64,000 nt of DNA, taken from NCBI RefSeq assembly GCF_900109315.1, contig NZ_FOJC01000005.1:86725-150724 (forward strand). Reading direction: 5' to 3'. Position numbers and translations under genes: made by a program. Positions 57,576-64,000 of this stretch are shown here, in pieces (position 1 is the stretch's first letter; the number at the start of each line of letters is the position of its first letter). Below the pieces are notes generated by a model that was not told the origin of the DNA, ran no database searches, and saw only the letters and a program-made list of their open reading frames with translations. This DNA comes from [Haemophilus] ducreyi. Its GTDB lineage: Bacteria > Pseudomonadota > Gammaproteobacteria > Enterobacterales > Pasteurellaceae.

Positions 57576-58061
57576 TTAACCACTCTTTTTCTTTTTATCC
57601 AAGAAAGTCTCTAAAATCAGTAACCCGGCCCCCATCACAATAGCAACATCCGCTATATTAAACACAGGATAATGATAGATATGCCAGTAAAAATCAAAAA
57701 AATCAACAACATATCCGCGATAAGCGCGGTCAATAGCATTGCCAATTGCGCCACCGATAATTAACGCATAAGCCATATTTTCACGTTTTTGGTCTATTTG
57801 ATTACAGTGTAAAACATTCGCTAAAATGAATGAAATAATGATCGCTAACGTTAAAAATAGATATTTTTGCCCACCAGAATGATCCGCCAAGAAACTAAAA
57901 GCCGCACCATAATTACGCGCATAGGTTAAGTTAAATATTGGCAAAATATTGATACTCTCATACAATTCAAAGCGTTCTACCACTAAATATTTACTGAATA
58001 GATCTAGTGTTATCACGACTAAACTTAACCATAGCCACTTAATTCCGGATTGTTTTGCCAT
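57576..58061 (-). CDS. lspA: Prolipoprotein signal peptidase LspA
   Basis: 161 residues (E. coli 164) from ATG 58061, which has AAGGTAC upstream. The frame opens farther upstream but overlaps glnB. Four membrane helices. Catalytic aspartates lie in GNAIDRAYRGYVVDFF and FNIADVAIVMG. It removes signal peptides from diacylated lipoproteins after Lgt acts. Coupled to ispH. Confidence 0.96.
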   Translation of the reverse strand: MAKQSGIKWLWLSLVVITLDLFSKYLVVERFELYESINILPIFNLTYARNYGAAFSFLADHSGGQKYLFLTLAIIISFILANVLHCNQIDQKRENMAYALIIGGAIGNAIDRAYRGYVVDFFDFYWHIYHYPVFNIADVAIVMGAGLLILETFLDKKKKSG

Positions 58062-58119
58062 AATGTACCTTATTATTAAAATTAACCACCGTGTTATTAC
58101 CTCATTTATTAAGATAACA

Positions 58120-59053
<934 letters not shown>

Positions 59054-59054
<1 letters not shown>

Positions 59055-59965
59055 TATTTTTTCTCATTTTTAACCGGTTCTTTTTGCTCTTTTGCTTTTA
59101 ATAAAGAAATAGCCATATTAACACTTTTCTCAATAGTAGCACGACGTGGTTCACCTTGTGGAATCAGTTTTAACATCATTCCCCAGGTTGCTGCCGCCAT
59201 TTGATAATCTTCTTCTTCAAATGAATTAAACGCTAATAAACTTAAGGCATCTAAATTACGATGATCTTGACGAATAATCTCTTTCAATACTTGTTTGCCT
59301 TTTTCTTTATCCGCTTTATCTTGTGAAAACATCAAAGCTTGCGCATACTTACTTTTATATTGCAAATTATTGGGTGCTAATTTACTTGCTTTTTCATAGC
59401 TTTCAAATGCTAACTGACCATCATTTCTGGCTATCCCCATTTGACCTAACATAAACCAGCCTTTTGCATTGTTTGGGTTACGTTGCAAATCAACCCGCAA
59501 TGCTACAGTAAATTGATTTAGCTCTGTTTCAGACAACGGATTTTTATCTTCATCTTTGATTCGCGCATAAACACAATCTAATTTTTGATGGGTCATGTCC
59601 AACATCTTGGTTGCCTGCCACGATCCAACATTCATATAAGCAAGCAAACTAATCGCGCTAACTGCACATAACAAGCCCAAAAACCATACGCGACTAACTT
59701 TACTCAAAGTGGGTTGCTCTACTGCCGTATGCATAGGGATATCGTCTAACAAACTTTGTTGCAATTCAACTTTACTTTTTTCTAAATCATCAATAATGCC
59801 TTCATTTGCTTCCCGTTCCACTTCTTGTAAGCGATCAAAATAAAACGCTTTATTCAAATGATCACGTTCAAGCGTATTCTGTTTTTTTGCTTTTTTAAGC
59901 AACGGGTAAAATGCAATCAAACAAATGAATACTGTAATAATTGCTACTATTAGCCAAAAATTCAT
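59054..59965 (-). CDS. ccmI: Cytochrome c biogenesis protein CcmI/NrfG (TPR)
   Basis: 303 residues. N-terminal helix at 4-20 and a second at about 92-110 anchor it in the membrane. Tetratricopeptide repeats fill about 145-280 (GWFMLGQMGIARNDGQLAFESYEKASKLAPNNLQYK is one). CcmI chaperones apocytochrome c to the haem lyase. It overlaps ccmH by four bases. Orthologues in some species are fused to CcmH. Confidence 0.88.
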
Positions 59966-60432
59966 AGTTTATCCTTATTATCGAGAATTTGCTTTAAACG
60001 TGCTTGATCTTGCTGTAATTTTGCAGAATTTTCGGCAGAATCAACCGCTTGTTTCGGTTTCTTTTTACCAACAAAAACCCACCCTAAGCCTAATAAAATC
60101 AACGCCAATGGCAACAACCATAAAAAAATCGTAGCCGGCGTTAAAGGCGGATCATAAGTCACAAAATTGCCGTAACGCTCAATCATATAATCCACCACTT
60201 TAGGTTTAGTTTTTCCTTGTTTTAACAATTCCAACGTCTTATGTCGCATATCTGTTGCAATTGTTGCATTCGAATCAGCAATATTATTATTTTGACATTG
60301 CGGACAACGTAATTCTTGAATTAACGCCTGATAATCCGCTTCCTGTTGTGCGTTATCGAATTGATTAAATTCAACCGGTGCTGCCGTTGCTACTGAAGCA
60401 CTTAATAATAAAATAGCTAAGTGTTTTTTCAT
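59962..60432 (-). CDS. ccmH: Cytochrome c maturation thioreductase CcmH/NrfF
   Basis: 156 residues. Signal peptide at about 1-17. The redox pair is in LRCPQCQNNNIADSNA. One membrane helix (PATIFLWLLPLALILLGLGWVF) follows YGNFVTYDPP. It reduces the apocytochrome haem-binding cysteines together with DsbE. It starts one base after the dsbE stop. Confidence 0.93.
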   Translation of the reverse strand: MKKHLAILLLSASVATAAPVEFNQFDNAQQEADYQALIQELRCPQCQNNNIADSNATIATDMRHKTLELLKQGKTKPKVVDYMIERYGNFVTYDPPLTPATIFLWLLPLALILLGLGWVFVGKKKPKQAVDSAENSAKLQQDQARLKQILDNKDKL

Positions 60433-60433
60433 A

Positions 60434-60985
60434 TTATTTTAACTTCTCATAAATTGGTTTTAATATTTCTACCCAAACTTTCTCATTTATATCGCCCGCA
60501 TAACGGTAATGAATTATACCTTGACCATCTACAATAAAGGTTTCAGGTGCGCCATACACCCCCAGATCTAAGCCTAATGATCCTTTGGGATCATAAATAA
60601 TCGCTTTATACGGATTGCCATAAGCGGCCAAAAATTTCATCGCATTGACCCGTTCATCTTTATAATCAATTCCGACAATCTCTACCCCTTGTTTAGCTAA
60701 CACGGTTAAATATTCGTGTTCTGCATAACAAGTCGGACACCACGTTGCCCACACATTTAATAAACGTGAAGAGCCCGTTTTCAGCAAAGTTGCATCTAAC
60801 TGCTGTTCTGCATTCAACACCGATTCCAACTGAAAATCCGGTACTGTTTTGCCCACCAACGCTGATTCTAACTTTTTAGGATCATCGCCTTGAGAATTAC
60901 GTGAAAGTTGCACCATAAAGGTGACCATTAACGCCAAAAAAATAAATAAAGGAATAAGCAATTTTTTATTCATAATATAAGTCAT
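60434..60985 (-). CDS. dsbE: Thiol:disulfide interchange protein DsbE (CcmG)
   Basis: 183 residues (E. coli 185). An N-terminal anchor helix at about 8-24 is followed by a thioredoxin fold with WCPTC in VWATWCPTCYAEH. A Glu-rich GxxGAPETFIVDG loop near 146-158 is the DsbE specificity loop. It keeps CcmH and apocytochromes reduced in the periplasm. It is the first gene of the eight-gene run. ccmA-F, usually upstream, are not here. Confidence 0.94.
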   Translation of the reverse strand: MTYIMNKKLLIPLFIFLALMVTFMVQLSRNSQGDDPKKLESALVGKTVPDFQLESVLNAEQQLDATLLKTGSSRLLNVWATWCPTCYAEHEYLTVLAKQGVEIVGIDYKDERVNAMKFLAAYGNPYKAIIYDPKGSLGLDLGVYGAPETFIVDGQGIIHYRYAGDINEKVWVEILKPIYEKLK

Positions 60986-61049
60986 CTATGTTAAGAAAAA
61001 GGTTACTAATTGTTCGCATCTTAATTAGATTTTGTGATCGAAGATACCA

Positions 61050-62000
61050 TTACTTGCGTAATTTAACCGTTTGAATTGCATGATCTTCACCTTTTACCAA
61101 AATTAAATCTGCACGTTCACGGCTCGGCACAATATTTTGTTTTAAGTTCAATCCATTAATCTCATCCCAAATGGTCGTTGCCGTTTTAACTGCTTGTTCT
61201 TCAGATAACTTAGCATAGTGATGAAAGTAAGAATTGGGATCAGAAAAAGCACTACAGCGAAATTTCAAGAAACGATGGATATACCAACTTTTTAATAATG
61301 CTTCATCTGCATCAACATAAATTGAAAAATCAACAAAATCAGAAACAAATACATTATGCGGACTAGATGGATAATTCATACCGCTTTGTAATACATTTAG
61401 CCCTTCTAAAATAACAATTTCAGGTTGATCAACTACGCTATAGCGATCAGGGATAATATCGTAAGTTAAATGTGAATAGATTGGCGCTTTAATATTCCGC
61501 TCGCCCGATTTAAGATCAGAAACAAACTTAACTAACCGATGAATATCATATGATTCCGGAAAACCTTTCCGATTAAGTAAATTTTTTGCTTGCAAAATAA
61601 CTAACGGATAAAGAAAACCATCTGTTGTAATTAAATCCACTTTACGCTCAACCGGCCACTGGCAAAGCAACGCTTGCAAAATACGCGCTGACGTGCTTTT
61701 ACCAACAGAAACACTGCCAGCAATACTAATAATATAAGGCACTTTAGGTGATTTCACACCTAAAAAGCGGTGTAATACCGTCTGACGTTTAATGTTTTCT
61801 TCAATATAATAATTGATCAAACGTGCAAGCGGTAAATAAATAGTACTCACTTCTTCTAAAGAAAGTTCTTCATTAAAGCTAAGTAATGGTTTTAAATCTT
61901 GTTCCGTTAATTTTAATGGGACTGATTTACGCAATTTAGCCCACTGTTGACGATCAAAAGTCAAAAAAGGTGTGATTTTTTTTGTTGTTTGCAGGCCCAT
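61050..62000 (-). CDS. coaA: Pantothenate kinase, type I
   Basis: 316 residues from ATG 62000, identical in length to E. coli CoaA. The P-loop is [17 protein letters not shown] near 95. TTDGFLYP and [14 protein letters not shown] are family hallmarks. It phosphorylates pantothenate in the first, CoA-feedback-inhibited step of CoA synthesis. The tRNA-tuf cluster follows on the other strand. Confidence 0.96.
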   Translation of the reverse strand: MGLQTTKKITPFLTFDRQQWAKLRKSVPLKLTEQDLKPLLSFNEELSLEEVSTIYLPLARLINYYIEENIKRQTVLHRFLGVKSPKVPYIISIAGSVSVGKSTSARILQALLCQWPVERKVDLITTDGFLYPLVILQAKNLLNRKGFPESYDIHRLVKFVSDLKSGERNIKAPIYSHLTYDIIPDRYSVVDQPEIVILEGLNVLQSGMNYPSSPHNVFVSDFVDFSIYVDADEALLKSWYIHRFLKFRCSAFSDPNSYFHHYAKLSEEQAVKTATTIWDEINGLNLKQNIVPSRERADLILVKGEDHAIQTVKLRK

Positions 62001-62189
62001 AGCCAAATTCTCTTATATTTCACCACAATAAATCGCATTTCTCATTGAATGCGTACCGACAAATATTACAATATAAATCCCATAATAGGGCAATTTATCT
62101 AAATAAAACCCATAAAAACATACAAAAAACAATCACCTTGCTCACTTAGCAAGCGAAAAAACACATTTTTCAAATTAAAAAAAAAACAC

Positions 62190-62217
62190 TTGCATAGATC
62201 TCTAAAATCCCTATAAT
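62190..62217 (+). promoter_or_regulatory. Sigma-70 promoter of the tRNA-tuf operon
   Basis: TTGCAT (62190-62195), a 16-base spacer and a perfect TATAAT (62212-62217). Followed by a GC-containing discriminator (ACGCCTC), typical of stringently controlled stable-RNA promoters. Confidence 0.85.
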
Positions 62218-62245
62218 ACGCCTCACTTACTTGCAACAACGCAAT

Positions 62246-62321
<76 letters not shown>

Positions 62322-62358
62322 TATTTTTGCATATTGTAACTAAGTATTCAGTTAACGT

Positions 62359-62443
62359 GGAGGGATTCCCGAGCGGCCAAAGGGGGCAGACTGTAAATCT
62401 GTTGGCTCAGCCTTCGAAGGTTCGAATCCTTCTCCCTCCACCA
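62359..62443 (+). tRNA. tyrU: tRNA-Tyr (anticodon GTA)
   Basis: 85 nt, a class II tRNA with a long variable arm and encoded CCA. Acceptor GGAGGGA pairs with TCCCTCC. The loop ACTGTAAA gives GTA. Confidence 0.97.
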
Positions 62444-62494
62444 TCTCATATTTAATTGAATCGCATATAACATCGGACAGACGAATTTAGAACA

Positions 62495-62569
<75 letters not shown>

Positions 62570-62572
62570 AGC

Positions 62573-62648
62573 GCTGATATAGCTCAGTTGGTAGAGCACA
62601 CCCTTGGTAAGGGTGAGGTCGGCGGTTCAAATCCGCCTATCAGCACCA
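62573..62648 (+). tRNA. thrT: tRNA-Thr (anticodon GGT)
   Basis: 76 nt with encoded CCA. Acceptor GCTGATA pairs fully with TATCAGC. The loop CTTGGTA gives GGT, reading ACC and ACT. It lies 3 bases after tRNA-Gly and 114 before tuf. Confidence 0.97.
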
Positions 62649-62663
62649 TTACCATCATTCTAA

Positions 62664-63947
<1,284 letters not shown>

Positions 63948-63970
63948 TTAGCAATTGCTTATTTTATTTT

Positions 63971-63999
63971 AAAAGGCGTATCTTGTGATACGCCTATTT
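63971..63999 (+). terminator. Terminator of tuf
   Basis: AGGCGTATC and GATACGCCT form a 9-bp stem with a 4-base loop, then ATTTC at the window edge. Confidence 0.8.
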
Positions 64000-64000
64000 C

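Overview
The window is a compact, AT-rich stretch of a Pasteurellaceae chromosome. Gene content and order match that family: slyD, glmM and rpiA, recC with ptrA, the comNOPQ pilin block, fabA-ycbZ-matP, murB-birA, napFDAGHBC, and a Thr-Tyr-Gly-Thr tRNA cluster before tuf. Uptake-signal cores recur as (A/G)CAAGCGGT rather than AAGTGCGGT. This points to the Actinobacillus pleuropneumoniae / Mannheimia / H. ducreyi dialect rather than the H. influenzae one. Many of these cores lie as inverted pairs that form transcription terminators. I cannot name the species.

Layout, left to right. 0-1.2 kb: partial DMT transporter, rpmA and rplU. 1.3-7.5 kb: slyD, glmM, rpiA, znuA, ubiD and a small isoprenylcysteine-methyltransferase-like membrane protein. 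7.5-14.8 kb: a DUF3298-type lipoprotein, rne, a small helical lipoprotein and a PepO-type metalloprotease. 15-18.4 kb: dnaK and dnaJ with two sigma-32-like promoters. 18.4-27 kb: ptrA, recC and the comNOPQ competence pseudopilin block. 27-34.2 kb: fabA with a FabR-like operator, ycbZ, matP, trpS, gph, lgt, a TauE-type permease and rppH. 34.2-34.7 kb: a DnaA-box-rich non-coding segment that may be oriC. 34.7-44.5 kb: ppa, a broken trmN6, rraA, mqo, an unknown membrane protein, rpoH with a sigma-E-type promoter, ssrA (tmRNA), lldD, birA and murB. 44.6-51 kb: the nap periplasmic nitrate reductase operon with a perfect FNR box. 51.7-56.3 kb: yccS, dps and a patatin-like lipoprotein. 56.4-61 kb: a tight eight-gene run, dsbE-ccmH-ccmI-mogA-glnB-lspA-ispH-sdhE. 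61-64 kb: coaA, four tRNAs and tuf.

Several genes connect functionally. RpoH (with a sigma-E promoter) would drive the sigma-32 promoters of dnaK. rne and its inhibitor gene rraA are both here. CcmH, CcmI and DsbE mature the c-type cytochromes NapB and NapC, and MogA makes the molybdenum cofactor for NapA. SdhE, Mqo and LldD feed the respiratory chain.

The most notable result is a set of inactivating lesions in otherwise clean sequence. comN has a one-base frameshift in its prepilin helix. comP has an in-frame TAA, with the reading frame continuing to a perfect overlap with comQ. trmN6 has an in-frame TAA upstream of its catalytic NPPY motif. The operon's CRP-S competence promoter site is intact. 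This suggests a lineage, or strain, that is losing natural transformation and one tRNA modification. Sequencing error must first be excluded. No prophage, IS element, CRISPR array or wholly new multi-gene system was recognised.
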